This document shows, piece after piece, positions 63,835 to 64,000 of a DNA stretch of 64,000 bases (position 1 is the stretch's first letter; every line of letters starts with the position of its first letter). The position numbers were made by a program, and so were the translations under genes. Source of the DNA: Flectonema sp. DT1601 (lineage: Eukaryota > Euglenozoa > Diplonemea > Diplonemida > Diplonemidae); NCBI GenBank assembly GCA_964019425.1, contig OZ025780.1:266001-330000 (forward strand), written 5' to 3'. Below the pieces are notes generated by a model that saw only the letters and a list, made by a program, of their open reading frames with translations, was not told the origin of the DNA and searched no databases.

Positions 63835-64000
63835 TTGTTTTTGTTTTGTTTTTTTTCACTGAATAAAAAGACAACGATAATCACCCCTTTTCAACTAACA
63901 AAATCAGCCAAAACAATAAGGTAATAAAGTAACAATAAGGTTATGGTTAGAACATATATTTATTTAGTGTAATTATTGAACTACCCACACAATCTATAAG
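63835..64000 (-). other. Upstream edge of the array
   Basis: The first 50 bases match the other copies' upstream region; similarity then stops. A/T-rich unique sequence continues to the window end. Confidence 0.5.

Larger units (their letters stand above)
55720..63890 (-). repeat. Tandem array, four units of about 2.06 kb
   Basis: Gene-plus-spacer units repeat at offsets of 2061, 2070 and 2057 bases. Spacers vary mainly in A-run length and in the number of AATAA repeats near 58490, 60555 and 62625. Copies 2 and 3 encode identical proteins. The upstream (right) boundary lies about 63885, where copy 4 loses similarity after GACAACGATAATCA. Confidence 0.92.

Overview
This is a eukaryotic nuclear window. 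Protein genes carry canonical GT-AG introns (eL14, glutamine synthetase, a ZRANB3-like helicase, an RGG/WD-like protein), and the spaces between genes are packed with poly(A)/poly(T) tracts. Strand layout is the most telling clue. Every gene from 1.1 to 14.4 kb reads on +, and every gene from 25.7 kb to the end reads on -, with a transposon-filled convergent zone between them. Spacers can be as short as about 200 bp, and nearly every start codon sits shortly after a pyrimidine-rich AG that looks like a splice acceptor. Two genes occur as near-identical tandem arrays. Together these suggest directional gene clusters with spliced-leader trans-splicing, as in Euglenozoa. The several cis-introns point toward a diplonemid- or euglenid-like lineage rather than a trypanosomatid. 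This placement is inference, since no spliced-leader RNA was found.

Plus cluster (1.1-14.4 kb): a PPR-like helical-repeat protein, an L-type cyclin with an RS-like tail, ribosomal protein eL14 (3 exons), a YdfG-type short-chain dehydrogenase, a membrane protein with KSP repeats, an amino acid/polyamine permease, and a receptor-like protein with a degenerate class III cyclase domain.

Convergent zone (14.4-25.7 kb): a mosaic of mobile DNA. It holds a GC-rich broken retroelement fragment and a roughly 3.07-kb tandem duplication carrying a piggyBac-like element. One piggyBac copy is bounded by matching TTAACCCATTA termini. Further inverted and partial copies surround it.

Minus cluster (25.7-64 kb), in transcription order from the right end: four tandem copies of a secreted protein of unknown function; an RGG/WD-like protein whose intron hosts a foreign coding remnant; a PSP1-domain protein; an 8-kb homopolymer-rich gene desert; two tandem glutamine synthetase genes; an RRM/RS splicing-type protein with a long His tract; a ZRANB3/SMARCAL1-like annealing helicase with a huge repeat tail; a C2 membrane protein with two START-like domains; a cysteine-rich tail-anchored protein; and a probable selenoprotein of the SELENOM/SEP15 family.

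The most notable observations are an in-frame UGA in a CxxU motif (selenoprotein), the helicase tail with about 45 copies of a (I/V)(I/V)(D/N)(Y/H)S motif, an inverted block between the introns of the duplicated glutamine synthetase genes, and a divergent internal cassette in one member of the secreted-protein array.
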